Origin: Bacillota bacterium
Lineage (GTDB): Bacteria > Bacillota > UBA4882 > UBA8346
DNA: 64,000 nucleotides
Direction: 5' to 3'
Assembly (NCBI GenBank): GCA_023417475.1
Contig: JAEZFP010000033.1
Span: 1 to 64,000, forward strand
The position numbers and the translations under genes are program-made. Each line of letters opens with the position of its first letter. The stretch's first letter is position 1. This document shows, piece by piece, positions 54,323 to 63,004 of the stretch. A model generated the notes under the pieces. The model was not told the origin of the DNA, ran no database searches, and worked only from the letters and a program-made list of their open reading frames with translations.

Positions 54323-55602
54323 GAGTTGCTTTTCACACCTTGGGGTGCAAGGTGAACCAAAATGACACCAATAATTTGATTGCCTTGTTTCAGGCGGCGC
54401 GTTACGAAATTGTCCCGTTTGATGTACCGGCGGATATCTATGTTATTAACACCTGCGCTGTTACTCAGGTTGGCGAGCGAAAATCCCGGCAGATTATTCG
54501 GAAAGCGGTTCAACAGAATCCGGAGGCGGTCGTGGTTGCAACGGGTTGTTACGCGCAAACCTCCCCCCAAACGATTGCGGGGATTCCCGGTGTAAATTTG
54601 GTGGTGGGCATGGCCGATCGCTTGCGCATTGTTGAGTTGGTTCAGGATTTTCAAACCAGCCACCGCAATTTGGTGGAAGTGCGGCCCAATCAAACGGTTT
54701 GGAACGAAGATGTCCTGGGCGCGGGGGTTGAAAAGACGCGCGCCACGTTGAAGATCGAAGAAGGGTGCGAGCAGTTTTGTTCCTATTGCATTGTCCCCTA
54801 TGCCAGAGGACCGATTCGGAGCATGCCCCCTTCCCAAGTGGCGCGTAGCGTCGCGACTTTGGTGCAACGCGGTTTTAAGGAGATCGTCTTAACCGGGATT
54901 CATCTGGGTTCCTATGGCAGGGATTGCGATCTGAATCTGGCTGATTTGCTCAAAATACTATTAACTATTGACGGAGAGTTTCGGATCCGGCTTGGGTCGG
55001 TCGATCCGCATGAAATAACCGCTGATCTGGCCCAGATTGTCATAGAGCATCCCGGGCGTTTCTGCCAATCTTTTCACATCCCGCTGCAAAGCGGCAGCGA
55101 TCGGATTTTACAATTGATGAACCGGCGTTATTCGTTGCAGGATTATGCCGAGACCCTCCGGAAGTTGCGTTCCGGCAATCCGTTGGTTGCGATTGGCGCC
55201 GATCTGATCGTGGGGTTTCCCACCGAAACAGCGGCGGATTTTGAGGAGATTGTCAGTTTTGTGACGGAACAGGCATTCAGCCGGATTCATGTTTTCCGGT
55301 ATTCACCGCGCCAGGGCACTCCAGCTGCCAAATTACCGGGTAGAATTGTGCTGGCGGAGCAAGAACGGCGGAGCCGGATAATCCAAGCGATTGCTACTGA
55401 ATCCGGTAATGCGTACGCGGGGAATTTTGTCGGCAAAAAAGTCCAAGTGCTGTTTGAGGAACAATCCGGAACGGATTGGGAAGGGTTGTCCAGTGAATAT
55501 CTCCGGGTCAAAGTCGCCTCCCGGGCCAGTTTGCAAAATCAGTTAATTCCGGTCGAAATTATTGAGAGTGTCGCCGACAACTTGCGGGGATCGTTGGATT
55601 AA
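54319..55602 (+). CDS. mtaB: tRNA t6A37 methylthiotransferase MtaB
   Basis: The product is 427 residues. The UPF0004 domain provides three Cys (LGCKVNQND, NTCAVTQ, ATGCYAQ) for the auxiliary cluster. The radical SAM motif CEQFCSYCIVPYARG (CxxxCxxC) follows, and a C-terminal TRAM domain binds RNA. The GCKVNQ start is typical of MtaB rather than MiaB. It adds a methylthio group to t6A at position 37 of ANN-decoding tRNAs. ATG 54319 overlaps the membrane protein gene. Confidence 0.92.
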   Translation: MRVAFHTLGCKVNQNDTNNLIALFQAARYEIVPFDVPADIYVINTCAVTQVGERKSRQIIRKAVQQNPEAVVVATGCYAQTSPQTIAGIPGVNLVVGMADRLRIVELVQDFQTSHRNLVEVRPNQTVWNEDVLGAGVEKTRATLKIEEGCEQFCSYCIVPYARGPIRSMPPSQVARSVATLVQRGFKEIVLTGIHLGSYGRDCDLNLADLLKILLTIDGEFRIRLGSVDPHEITADLAQIVIEHPGRFCQSFHIPLQSGSDRILQLMNRRYSLQDYAETLRKLRSGNPLVAIGADLIVGFPTETAADFEEIVSFVTEQAFSRIHVFRYSPRQGTPAAKLPGRIVLAEQERRSRIIQAIATESGNAYAGNFVGKKVQVLFEEQSGTDWEGLSSEYLRVKVASRASLQNQLIPVEIIESVADNLRGSLD

Positions 55603-55792
55603 AATCAAAATAGCCGCTTGAAACGCGGCTGGAAACGAAAATTGAATTTAGTTCAACGAGGGAAATGCATTAGGCAATTTCCTTTTACGAACCGCAGGAA
55701 AATATGTGGCAGTCAAGATTAAACTTTATTAAAAATATTGCAGGAATTTTTTTTGGTCTTGTCGAATATGCGTGATAAAGGAGCGATCCATT

Positions 55793-56137
55793 TTGTCCGA
55801 TTGTATCTTTTGCAAGATTGTAAATCGTGAGATTCCGAGTCAGATAGTGTATGAGAACGACCAGATCGTCATCTTTAAGGATATTCAACCGGTCGCCCCA
55901 GTTCATTTGCTCGCGATCCCTAAACAACATATCGATAATCTTTGCGATCCGCAGTTGGTTGCGGTGGATTTGTTAACCGGATTAATCCAGGGAATCCAAA
56001 CGGCGGTACGGGAAGCCAATCTGATGGAAGACGGATTTCGCGTGGTGGTAAATTATGGCCCGAATGCCGGTGAAGCCGTTCATCATCTGCATTTTCACAT
56101 CATTGCCGGCCGAATGCTTGCCTGGCCCCCTGGTTAA
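55793..56137 (+). CDS. HIT-family nucleotide-binding protein
   Basis: The product is 114 residues from TTG 55793, with AAAGGAG nine bases upstream; upstream codons are open but not used by the family, which begins at SDCIFCKIVNREIPS. A CxxC zinc pair and the HIT triad HHLHFHIIAG are present. It probably hydrolyses adenosine phosphoramidates or dinucleotides in the cytoplasm. It lies between mtaB and rpsU, a common Bacillota order. Confidence 0.92.
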   Translation: MSDCIFCKIVNREIPSQIVYENDQIVIFKDIQPVAPVHLLAIPKQHIDNLCDPQLVAVDLLTGLIQGIQTAVREANLMEDGFRVVVNYGPNAGEAVHHLHFHIIAGRMLAWPPG

Positions 56138-56141
56138 ATCA

Positions 56142-56171
56142 TTGACATTTGGGTATTACGTATAGTAAAAT
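56142..56171 (+). promoter_or_regulatory. Promoter of rpsU
   Basis: TTGACA at 56142-56147 and TAAAAT at 56166-56171 are 18 bases apart, in an AT-rich setting just upstream of the S21 gene. Confidence 0.7.
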
Positions 56172-56249
56172 TATATAATGTGATTTTGTTTTCGAACCGG
56201 ACACTGCTATTGGGTCATGGGTAGGAAAGCAGTGAGGGGAGGGAAATAT

Positions 56250-56429
56250 GTGGCCACTGAAATTAAAATTGGAAAAAACGAAACCCTGGATAGCGCTTTA
56301 CGGCGCTTCAAAAGGGAATGTCAAGTTTCGGGCATTTTAGCTGAGGTTCGCAAACGCGAACATTATGAAAAGCCAAGTGTTCGTCGGAAGAAGAAATCCG
56401 AGGCAGCCAGAAAACGTAAGTTTAAATAA
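56250..56429 (+). CDS. rpsU: 30S ribosomal protein S21
   Basis: The product is 59 residues from GTG 56250, six bases after AGGGGAGGG. The conserved pattern EIKIGKNETLDSALRRFKR and the basic RRKKKSEAARKRK tail are diagnostic. An in-frame ATG at 56217 would add eleven residues not found in the family. S21 binds near the 3' end of 16S rRNA and helps initiation. Confidence 0.95.
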   Translation: MATEIKIGKNETLDSALRRFKRECQVSGILAEVRKREHYEKPSVRRKKKSEAARKRKFK

Positions 56430-56450
56430 CCCGTCTACGACGGGTTTTTT
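56428..56450 (+). terminator. rpsU terminator
   Basis: AACCCGT at 56428-56434 pairs with ACGGGTT at 56440-56446, followed by Ts. The stem begins at the stop codon. Confidence 0.9.
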
Positions 56451-56538
56451 ATTTGGTAATCCTACGGGATGTTTCGCAAGCCGGTGGCCCATTCTTCGCG
56501 GGAGTAAAGACTAAACAAAGCCAGTATTTGACTCACAA

Positions 56539-56578
56539 AGGGCTGTTGCAACTTTCGGCTTCATTTTGCAACAGCCCT
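56539..56578. repeat. Perfect 13-bp inverted repeat
   Basis: AGGGCTGTTGCAA at 56539-56551 pairs fully with TTGCAACAGCCCT at 56566-56578. No gene ends here and there is no adjacent T-run, so it is not the rpsU terminator. It may be a REP-like or mobile-element-derived hairpin. Confidence 0.7.
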
Positions 56579-56629
56579 AAGTCTGTAAAATTTTTTGTGT
56601 AAACCTCCGATAACAACGATAAGAAATTG

Positions 56630-56835
56630 GTTATCCACAAAACGATCTCATTGAGTCACAAAAATAGATCAGTTATTCACAAAAACAGATCGGTTATTAA
56701 CAAAAATAGATCGGTTATCCACAAAATGATCTCTTTGAGTCACAGAACGATCTCATTTACTAACAAAACGATCTACGTTATTCACAAAAAGAGATGAGTT
56801 ATCCACAAAACGATCTCATTGAGTGACAGAATGAA
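56630..56835. repeat. Array of 21-bp repeats, inverted relative to 25401 array
   Basis: Nine full 21-bp units start at 56630 and a partial tenth runs from 56819. Units read GTTATCCACAAAACGATCT plus two variable bases. The exact DnaA-box consensus TTATCCACA occurs at 56631, 56715 and 56799; TTATTCACA, also within TTATNCACA, at 56673 and 56778. Units more diverged in the first half read TTGAGTCACA. Nearly all units contain GATC. This is the reverse complement of the unit in the 25401-25652 array, 31 kb away. No other content is seen in the 56450-56958 gap apart from the inverted repeat at 56539. Confidence 0.93.
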
Positions 56836-56958
56836 CTACGGGACCTCCCGCAACACTGTTTTGGGCCAGCCAGGCAACGGTGACTTGATGCGCCGAACCA
56901 TGAATAGCAGGAGTTTTCCAAAACCACCGGGAATATAACCATAAAATGAGGTGGGAAC

Positions 56959-57789
56959 ATGAAAGCTCAATCCCGGTCGACCACCGGTAAAAATCAGCAA
57001 CAACGGAGGAAGGGACGGCCTTCATTTCTCCAAGTCCTATTCAGTCCGGTTGTTTTGTTGGGAAATTCGTTTCATGCCAAACAAAAGCGCAATCCGCAAC
57101 TGTTATGCGCCTTTTTTATTTTGACCACCGGATTGCTGGGTTTGACCGGATTGGGCCTCTGGCTGGCGCTTGAACCATCGCCGCTTGCCGCGACGCTTGT
57201 TAAGTTTTTAACGGTTGCCAATCAGCCTTCCATTCCCGTGCCGAACGAGCTAACGGCGATCATCGACGCCAACGCGGTCCGAAACAATCTTGACCCAAAG
57301 CTGGTTGCGGCCATTATCCACAACGAAAGCCGGTTTCAACCCCATGCCATCTCCCCAGCGGGCGCTCGGGGGATGATGCAACTGATGCCGGTCGTCTGGC
57401 GCCAGTATAGCGATTCCACCTGTAGCGGAGAACACGCTCCCGGGCAACTTTGCGACGCGGTTCGTTGCATTTACGACCCGAAAGCCAATATCCGGGTGGG
57501 AACCGCTTATTTCCGGGAATTATTGGACCATTATCACGGGCGCGTCGCGTTGGCCATTGAAGCGTATAATGCCGGTATGGCTAATGTCCAACCCGGCGCC
57601 GCTCCGAAGTATGCGGAGACCCGGGGTTATCTTCGCAACCTGCTGCGTGATTGGCACCAACGCAACAGAACCGAATTAATCGGCCAATTGCAAGGGGCCA
57701 AGCTGCTCTGGAATGGGTTGAAGCTATTTTGGGTTACCGTTTTTGGCAGTTGGCTGATCTTCCTTTGGTGGGTCCGCTTGAAACAATGA
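56959..57789 (+). CDS. Membrane-bound lytic transglycosylase (SLT domain)
   Basis: The product is 276 residues from ATG 56959, with GAGGTGGG upstream. A basic N-terminus and a membrane helix (about 48-71) lead to the SLT domain: catalytic Glu123 in HNESRF, then SPAGARGMMQLMP, NIRVGTAYFREL and AIEAYNAGMANV. A second hydrophobic segment (LFWVTVFGSWLIFLWWV) closes the chain, which is unusual and may re-anchor it. It would cleave peptidoglycan glycan strands in the periplasm. Confidence 0.88.
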   Translation: MKAQSRSTTGKNQQQRRKGRPSFLQVLFSPVVLLGNSFHAKQKRNPQLLCAFFILTTGLLGLTGLGLWLALEPSPLAATLVKFLTVANQPSIPVPNELTAIIDANAVRNNLDPKLVAAIIHNESRFQPHAISPAGARGMMQLMPVVWRQYSDSTCSGEHAPGQLCDAVRCIYDPKANIRVGTAYFRELLDHYHGRVALAIEAYNAGMANVQPGAAPKYAETRGYLRNLLRDWHQRNRTELIGQLQGAKLLWNGLKLFWVTVFGSWLIFLWWVRLKQ

Positions 57790-58188
57790 GCCGCGAACGA
57801 TTTTTGGTTCGAATTTGGATATCAATTGACAGCGCATAAGAAATTGGCATTTGGTATTGGGATGTCATTCTACGATTGGAATAAGAACATCAGCAAGCGA
57901 CAGAAGGGGTATTGTTCTTACCGAAAAGCACCATCCAACGGTTGTTAAATGCGTTGACGAAACGCGATTTATTTAATTATAGTTTCGTCAGCAACGAGTG
58001 GAAATTGCCCCAATCATCGCGGGAACGCCTGACCCGATTGCAATTGATTCCCCAACCGGGTTTTTCGGGTCAAATTTCATGCAAACGAAACATAGGAACG
58101 CTTGACAAACGAAATTGCAAATGATTAACTAGTGGCAGCGAAAGATACCACGAACTATCGGGATAAAATATGACAGGAGTTGATTTTC
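57790..58188. other. Intergenic region, no supported gene
   Basis: A 70-codon frame at 57912-58124 has a TTG start with an AAGGGG too close to it, and no recognisable product. A possible promoter for the next gene is TTGACA at 58102-58107 with TTAACT at 58125-58130, 17 bases apart. Confidence 0.35.
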
Positions 58189-58527
58189 ATGCCGCAACGC
58201 GTGGCGGTTGCCAGTACCGACGGGAAATATGTGAATGACCATTTTGGTCGGGCGGAACAGTTTTTAATCTTTGATCTCGATGAAACCGGTCATCATTTTG
58301 TGGAAGTACGAAAAAATATTCCCTCATGCCATATTGATCAACCGGAGGAAAACGGGCATGCGCGAACCGTGCAACTGCTTCACGATTGCCAGGCGGTCGT
58401 AGTGGCGCGGATCGGATACGGGGCGGAGCAGGTGTTGGCGCAACATGGAATTGCCGCCTACACCATTCCGGATTTTATTGAAGAAGCATTGGCTTCGTTA
58501 AACGCTTCCGGGAATAAATCCGAATAG
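58189..58527 (+). CDS. NifX/NifB-like (dinitrogenase iron-molybdenum cofactor) domain protein
   Basis: The product is 112 residues from ATG 58189, nine bases after AGGAG. The fold signature is present: RVAVASTDGKYVNDHFGRAEQFLIF, then VVVARIGYGAEQVLAQHGI. Such small stand-alone proteins are widespread in anaerobes without nitrogenase and are thought to bind iron-sulfur or metal clusters. No nif gene is near, so nitrogen fixation is not implied. Confidence 0.85.
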   Translation: MPQRVAVASTDGKYVNDHFGRAEQFLIFDLDETGHHFVEVRKNIPSCHIDQPEENGHARTVQLLHDCQAVVVARIGYGAEQVLAQHGIAAYTIPDFIEEALASLNASGNKSE

Positions 58528-58553
58528 TCAACGGACGGTTTCTTTACGCGTAA

Positions 58554-59000
58554 TTATTGGGTTCTGGCGTTCGCGCAAAAAAACCGGAACATCAATGCGG
58601 TCGTCACCCCCCAAAGGATTGAAGCGATATGATGCGAAACGGCCGAGGCAAAATTGATCGTGACCACCTCGGGTATTTTAAATATCACGTCAACCGCATA
58701 AATGAAAAACCAAGCGAAAGCCCCTAAGAGCGCTCCCTTAAGATAGTAATATTTAGGAGTGGCGAACCGCATAATGTATCCAAATCCAATTCCCATCAAT
58801 CCGGCGTAGAGTAGTTGCACCCAAAGAGTAAAGAGAAACTTCGGCAAGGTGTCGATTTTACCATGAAAAGCCAAGGCGGCCGCGAAATCCATAAAATCAC
58901 TCTGTTCCAGCTTGAGCCAGGTGGCCATTTTATCGATGGCTAGAGCGGGAAGATAGCCGATCATTCCTGAGAGAAAGCTGCTGACGAAGCGGTCATTCAT
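58554..59000 (-). CDS. Small polytopic membrane protein, unknown
   Basis: The product is about 148 residues from ATG 59000, with ACGGAG upstream, and has four predicted membrane helices (for example FTLWVQLLYAGLMGIGFGYIM, GALLGAFAWFFIYAVDVIF). No family is recognised with confidence. It ends convergent to the NifX-like gene and follows the PPOX gene on the same strand. Confidence 0.6.
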   Translation of the reverse strand: MNDRFVSSFLSGMIGYLPALAIDKMATWLKLEQSDFMDFAAALAFHGKIDTLPKFLFTLWVQLLYAGLMGIGFGYIMRFATPKYYYLKGALLGAFAWFFIYAVDVIFKIPEVVTINFASAVSHHIASILWGVTTALMFRFFCANARTQ

Positions 59001-59098
59001 CGAATTGTTCTCCGTTTTTATTCTCCAATCTAATTTTCCCAGGGATTCGCAGCTTATCCGTTTTGTTGACAATTATTGGAGTGATGCGGCGCGGTTTA

Positions 59099-59572
59099 TC
59101 AACGCGTTTTTTTATGAAATTGTTCCGGTGTTTCGTAGGGCTGCAAACGATAGTAATAGTCTTGATCCAGCACTAGTTTTTCCCGGTGCATGGTTCCTTT
59201 GGATGAATCATACAGCCAGATCACCAGTGGATTTATCCGGTAGAATTCGTTATTTTGAAGCTCAAAGTAGAATCGATAATTGGGAAACCGGGTCAGATAT
59301 TTGGATACATATTGGTGATACTCGGGACTTTCGGCGGCAATTAAATGCGCGATACCGTGAATTTGTAACTGGCCGACGCAGATGGCGACCTGAGGATTTT
59401 CCACGATGTTCCGGCATTTTAAGGTATCACTGAAAGAACCGAAAAAAAGCTCAAATCCTTCCGGGTAAAATGCGATCATTGCGTTATCGACAAATGAATG
59501 ATTCGCCGTTGCAAGATAACACATTCGTTGACTTTCTAAAATGGCACTGATCCGGGATTCCAAATGAGTCAT
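59099..59572 (-). CDS. Pyridoxamine 5'-phosphate oxidase-fold flavoprotein
   Basis: The product is 157 residues from ATG 59572, with GAGGAG upstream. The split-barrel flavin fold is visible: RMCYLATANHSFVDNAMIAFYPEG, then LKCRNIVENPQVAICVG and a long C-terminal part with aromatic residues (FYFELQNNEFYRINPLVIWLYD). Members bind FMN, F420 or haem and reduce small molecules. A strong promoter carrying a LexA box lies upstream, suggesting induction by DNA damage, which is unusual for this fold. Confidence 0.8.
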   Translation of the reverse strand: MTHLESRISAILESQRMCYLATANHSFVDNAMIAFYPEGFELFFGSFSDTLKCRNIVENPQVAICVGQLQIHGIAHLIAAESPEYHQYVSKYLTRFPNYRFYFELQNNEFYRINPLVIWLYDSSKGTMHREKLVLDQDYYYRLQPYETPEQFHKKTR

Positions 59573-59593
59573 GGGTTTCTCCTCACTTGTTAT

Positions 59594-59607
59594 CGAACGC
59601 GTGTTCG
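59594..59607. promoter_or_regulatory. LexA (SOS) box upstream of the PPOX gene
   Basis: CGAACGCGTGTTCG fits CGAACRNRYGTTCG at every position. It lies just downstream of the minus-strand -10 element and 22 bp before the PPOX start codon, where bound LexA would block transcription. A TetR-type operator is an alternative reading of the palindrome. Confidence 0.7.
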
Positions 59608-59618
59608 TTGATGTTAAT

Positions 59619-59648
59619 AATATAGAACAATTTTATATCTTTTGTCAA
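59619..59648 (-). promoter_or_regulatory. Promoter of the PPOX gene
   Basis: On the minus strand a perfect TTGACA (plus 59643-59648) and TATATT (plus 59619-59624) are 18 bases apart. Confidence 0.7.
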
Positions 59649-59664
59649 ATGTTTTCGCAACGGG

Positions 59665-59693
59665 TTGACGCCTTTGTTTGGCTAAGATAGAAT
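59665..59693 (+). promoter_or_regulatory. Promoter of the nitroreductase gene
   Basis: TTGACG at 59665-59670 and TAGAAT at 59688-59693 are 17 bases apart, 76 bases before the start codon. Confidence 0.6.
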
Positions 59694-59769
59694 AAATGGC
59701 AAGAACTAGCAGAAAATTCCCCTTTTATTTATTGAATCGAAAAATTATCCTTGTTACAGAGGTGCCTTT

Positions 59770-60408
59770 ATGCATAATTTTCTGGAATTAGCTGTGTCGC
59801 GCCGGAGCATCCGGAAGTTTCAAGCAGAGGAAATCTCCGATTCGGAGCTGGAATATTTCATCAAGTGCGCAATCAGCGCGCCCAGTGGCTGTAATAGTCA
59901 ATGTTGGAATTTTGTCGCAGTGCGCGACCGGGAGATTATCGCTCGAATTGCCGAAGTTGTGGTCGCCAAAACCGAAGCGTTGCTTAGTTCAGCGCCGACT
60001 GCGCTGACGGAAGAGTATCTTCGTTCCAAGCGGACCATGGCGACGTTTTTTACCAAAGCGCCGGTGGTGATGGCGGTTTTTATGACCAAGGCGGACTTTT
60101 ATGACAAAATTGAGATCACCGCCTTAAAGGCGGCGGGATACGATGAGGCGGGGATCATGAAACTGTTTGCCAATTATGATCTCTTATCCATAGGGGCGGC
60201 GATTCAAAATTTGCTCTTAGCCGTTCACGAAAGAGGTTACGGCGCCTGTTGGATGAATGAGCCGGCAGTTGCCGGGGTTGAAATCAATCAGATTTTAAAC
60301 ATTTCGCTTGAACAGCGGTTTATCTCGCTGATTCCCATCGGAGTTCCGGCGTATATTCCCCGGGAGAAACAGCTAAAGGATTTGGGCGAAGTATTTTCAA
60401 TCCGTTAA
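59770..60408 (+). CDS. Nitroreductase-family flavoprotein
   Basis: The product is 212 residues from ATG 59770, with GAGGTG upstream. The FMN-binding opening VSRRSIRKFQAEEISDSEL and SAPSGCNSQCWNFVAV are typical, as are GAAIQNLLLAVHERGYGACWM and the C-terminal IPIGVPAY. It would reduce nitro compounds, quinones or similar with NAD(P)H. It is divergent from the SOS-type PPOX gene, but the LexA box lies outside its own promoter. Confidence 0.87.
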   Translation: MHNFLELAVSRRSIRKFQAEEISDSELEYFIKCAISAPSGCNSQCWNFVAVRDREIIARIAEVVVAKTEALLSSAPTALTEEYLRSKRTMATFFTKAPVVMAVFMTKADFYDKIEITALKAAGYDEAGIMKLFANYDLLSIGAAIQNLLLAVHERGYGACWMNEPAVAGVEINQILNISLEQRFISLIPIGVPAYIPREKQLKDLGEVFSIR

Positions 60409-60487
60409 ACGAATATTTATCACAACTCCCCGTCCTTTATAATATCGCCGTAGGCAATGGACGAATATCAACCAAAGGAGTTAAGCG

Positions 60488-61174
60488 ATGGATCTCGATC
60501 ATGCAAAATGGAATGAACAACAGCAACGGTTGCGGGAATTGATTTTAAAACCGGCGTTCATTAATGAAACGCGACGGCTCTGTTTGGAACAGCATGCAAT
60601 GGTACATGCCGCGGCAATGTCCCATACCGACGTACGCACCTTTGAAGACGAGGTATGGGCAGGTTTATCTGAAGCGGCGTTTCGGGCGATGCCGGTGCCG
60701 GGAGCGGAATCAATCGCCTGGAATCTTTGGCATATTACCCGGATTGAGGATATCACCATGAACTTGTTGGTTGCCGGAACATCCCAAGTGTTGAATGAAG
60801 CCGATTGGTTGGAGCAACTGCAAATTACGGTACGCGATACCGGCAATGTTATGACGGCTGCGGAGATTGCCGATTTCAGTTCCCGGATTAACATGGACGC
60901 GTTGCGGTCCTACCGCATCGCGGTCGGGGCGCAAACCCGGAGGATCGTCCAACGATTGACTGCTTCCGATATGAAACGGAAAATGCAAGCGCAACAGTTG
61001 CAACGGATCGTCAACGAAGGGGCTGTCCTCGATGTGCCGGGGGCGAAGGGATTGCTTGATTTTTGGGGTCGTAAAAATGTCGCCGGGTTGCTGCTGATGC
61101 CCGCTACGCGCCACCCGTTGGTCCATCTGAATGAATCGATGCGGTTGCGGGAACGTTGGGACAAAAGGAAATAA
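60488..61174 (+). CDS. DinB-family protein
   Basis: The product is 228 residues from ATG 60488, with AAAGGAG upstream. The DinB four-helix-bundle metal site is suggested by His in CLEQHAMVHAA, WNLWHITRIED and a later ATRHPLVHLNE. Relatives include thiol-transferases and DNA-damage-induced proteins of unknown role. TATAAT at 60438-60443 is a likely -10. I see no LexA box here despite the family name. Confidence 0.75.
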   Translation: MDLDHAKWNEQQQRLRELILKPAFINETRRLCLEQHAMVHAAAMSHTDVRTFEDEVWAGLSEAAFRAMPVPGAESIAWNLWHITRIEDITMNLLVAGTSQVLNEADWLEQLQITVRDTGNVMTAAEIADFSSRINMDALRSYRIAVGAQTRRIVQRLTASDMKRKMQAQQLQRIVNEGAVLDVPGAKGLLDFWGRKNVAGLLLMPATRHPLVHLNESMRLRERWDKRK

Positions 61175-61296
61175 GGAACTCAAAAACATTTTTTCAATAT
61201 ATTAATGAGATTCTATGTAAAATAGTGTAAAATTAGATGGAGATTCGAGAAATTCATCCGGATTTCATTAAAAAAATAATGTTCGGAGTCGATGTC

Positions 61297-62961
61297 ATGA
61301 AACAATGGAAATACTTACTCGGATTATTACTTATTTTTGTAACAATCAGCGGTTGCGGTGGGGGTGGCGGCAAAAAAAGTACGACGGGTACGGTTACCGG
61401 GATGTTAACGCTGGGCAGTACGGTCGATGCTGCCAGGATTGGGGGAAAGACGAATCAAGTGAAATTTGCTGGACAAGGTTCATTTCCTAAAGTATCGTTC
61501 CGGCGGTCGCAATTAACAACTTCTTCCATCGCCAATGAAAAAATTGTTAAGTTACGGCCCGGACTATCCGAAGTACAAGCCCAGCAGGTAATTATGGCGC
61601 TTGGCGCAACAATTAAACGAAAAATTTATGGTCCCACCAATATGTATGTCATTAAAACTGACTCCACTTCAGCCCAAAGTTCGGATTTTACTAATAATAC
61701 CGATATCGTCTATGTTCAAAATAATCATATTTTTTACGCCCAGGATACGACGGTAACTCCGAATGATACGGATTATTCCGAATATCAAAGCTGGAATTAT
61801 ACCATGCTTAATCTTCCCAAGGCTTGGTCAATTCAAAAAGGCAATTCCAATGTTGTCGTGGCTGTCATAGATAGCGGAGTTGCAACCAGTCACCCTGATT
61901 TAATGTCTAATCTGGTGAGCGGTTATGACTTTGTGAGTAACGACTCAGACCCTTCGGACAATACATATTACAATGGAAAAAATCGCTACAGCCATGGAAC
62001 CCATGTAGCCGGAATTATCAGCGCTGTCACCAATAACGGGCTAGGTGTTGCCGGGGTGGGTTGGAATGTCAAGATTATGCCCGTACGGGTTTTGGAAAAT
62101 GACGGCAGCGGCTCGGAAGATGCAATTATAAGCGGAATTCAATGGGCAGTTGATCATGGTGCTAATATTATCAACCTTAGTATTGGCGGAGAATTTACAG
62201 CCGCTCAGGCGTCGCAAGCGTTAAAAGACGCACTGCAAAACGCTTTGAATAATAATGTGACAATTGTAGCCGCAGCAGGAAATGAAGGCCATTATGTCGA
62301 TTTCCCCGCTAACTATCCAGGAGTGATCGCGGTATCGGCAGTGGATGCCAATGGCAGGCTTACCAGTTACTCCAACTACGGATCGGAAATATGGGTCGGC
62401 GCTCCCGGTGGCGATGCGAATCGAGATGATATTACTTCCTATGTGTATAGCTTGAGCTATGATAAACTGTCTCAAGCAAATGGTTATATTGGAATGGCAG
62501 GCACTTCAATGGCTTGTCCGCATATTTCGGGATTGGCCGCTTTGCTTTATTCTCGGGGAGTTAAAACTCCAAGTAAAATTCGTGAGCGTTTGAAAACGAA
62601 TTCAACTGGTTTTAATATCCAGACTGGATATGGGGTGCCGGATGCGTTTTTAACGCTGTTAGGTACGGCAAAAGTTTTTTATGTGTTGGCCGATGGTACA
62701 TGCGGAACAATGAAGGATGCTCGAGTAGGTAGTAGTTATTCTGTGAGCAGAATTCCTCCGGGGCAAGCGTATGTTTGCGCTTTTGTCGATACGGATGCCG
62801 ATGGTCAGGTGAGTACTGGTGATCTATTTGCTTTTAAAGGTCTTACGAGCACAGCCGGTGTGGTAACTACCCAAGATTTAACGTTAGAAAAGGTAACCAT
62901 ATCCCCGGCAAAACCTATTTCTGTTTATATTTCCGAGTATATTAAAGCCGGTTTTCAGTGA
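61297..62961 (+). CDS. Subtilisin-like serine protease lipoprotein (S8)
   Basis: The product is about 554 residues from ATG 61297, with GGAG eight bases upstream. A lipobox (TISGC, Cys20) anchors it to a membrane. An inhibitor-like propeptide (about 75-150) precedes the S8 catalytic domain: Asp192 in VIDSGV, His233 in SHGTHVAG, Asn329 in AAAGNEG and Ser404 in GTSMACPH. The C-terminal 100 residues form a beta domain with an EF-hand or dockerin-like calcium loop (DTDADGQVSTGDL). It should act in the periplasm or at the cell surface. Confidence 0.9.
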   Translation: MKQWKYLLGLLLIFVTISGCGGGGGKKSTTGTVTGMLTLGSTVDAARIGGKTNQVKFAGQGSFPKVSFRRSQLTTSSIANEKIVKLRPGLSEVQAQQVIMALGATIKRKIYGPTNMYVIKTDSTSAQSSDFTNNTDIVYVQNNHIFYAQDTTVTPNDTDYSEYQSWNYTMLNLPKAWSIQKGNSNVVVAVIDSGVATSHPDLMSNLVSGYDFVSNDSDPSDNTYYNGKNRYSHGTHVAGIISAVTNNGLGVAGVGWNVKIMPVRVLENDGSGSEDAIISGIQWAVDHGANIINLSIGGEFTAAQASQALKDALQNALNNNVTIVAAAGNEGHYVDFPANYPGVIAVSAVDANGRLTSYSNYGSEIWVGAPGGDANRDDITSYVYSLSYDKLSQANGYIGMAGTSMACPHISGLAALLYSRGVKTPSKIRERLKTNSTGFNIQTGYGVPDAFLTLLGTAKVFYVLADGTCGTMKDARVGSSYSVSRIPPGQAYVCAFVDTDADGQVSTGDLFAFKGLTSTAGVVTTQDLTLEKVTISPAKPISVYISEYIKAGFQ

Positions 62962-63004
62962 ACCGCCATTCAGTTTGAAATTATGATGCGGAGGAGGAGG
63001 GAAA

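Noticed and set aside
55612..55630. AGCCGC/GCGGCT hairpin after mtaB as a terminator
   Set aside because: The stem is only 6 bp and no T-run follows.
56630..56835. Chromosomal replication origin
   Set aside because: DnaA-box-like 9-mers are present, but dnaA, dnaN, rpmH, gyrB and an obvious AT-rich unwinding stretch are not nearby, and the family has two sites.
57912..58124. 70-codon frame between the transglycosylase and NifX-like genes
   Set aside because: The TTG start is only two bases from its AAGGGG and the product has no recognisable pattern.
58189..58527. Evidence for nitrogen fixation
   Set aside because: The NifX-like domain is common in stand-alone proteins of non-fixing anaerobes and no nif gene is near.
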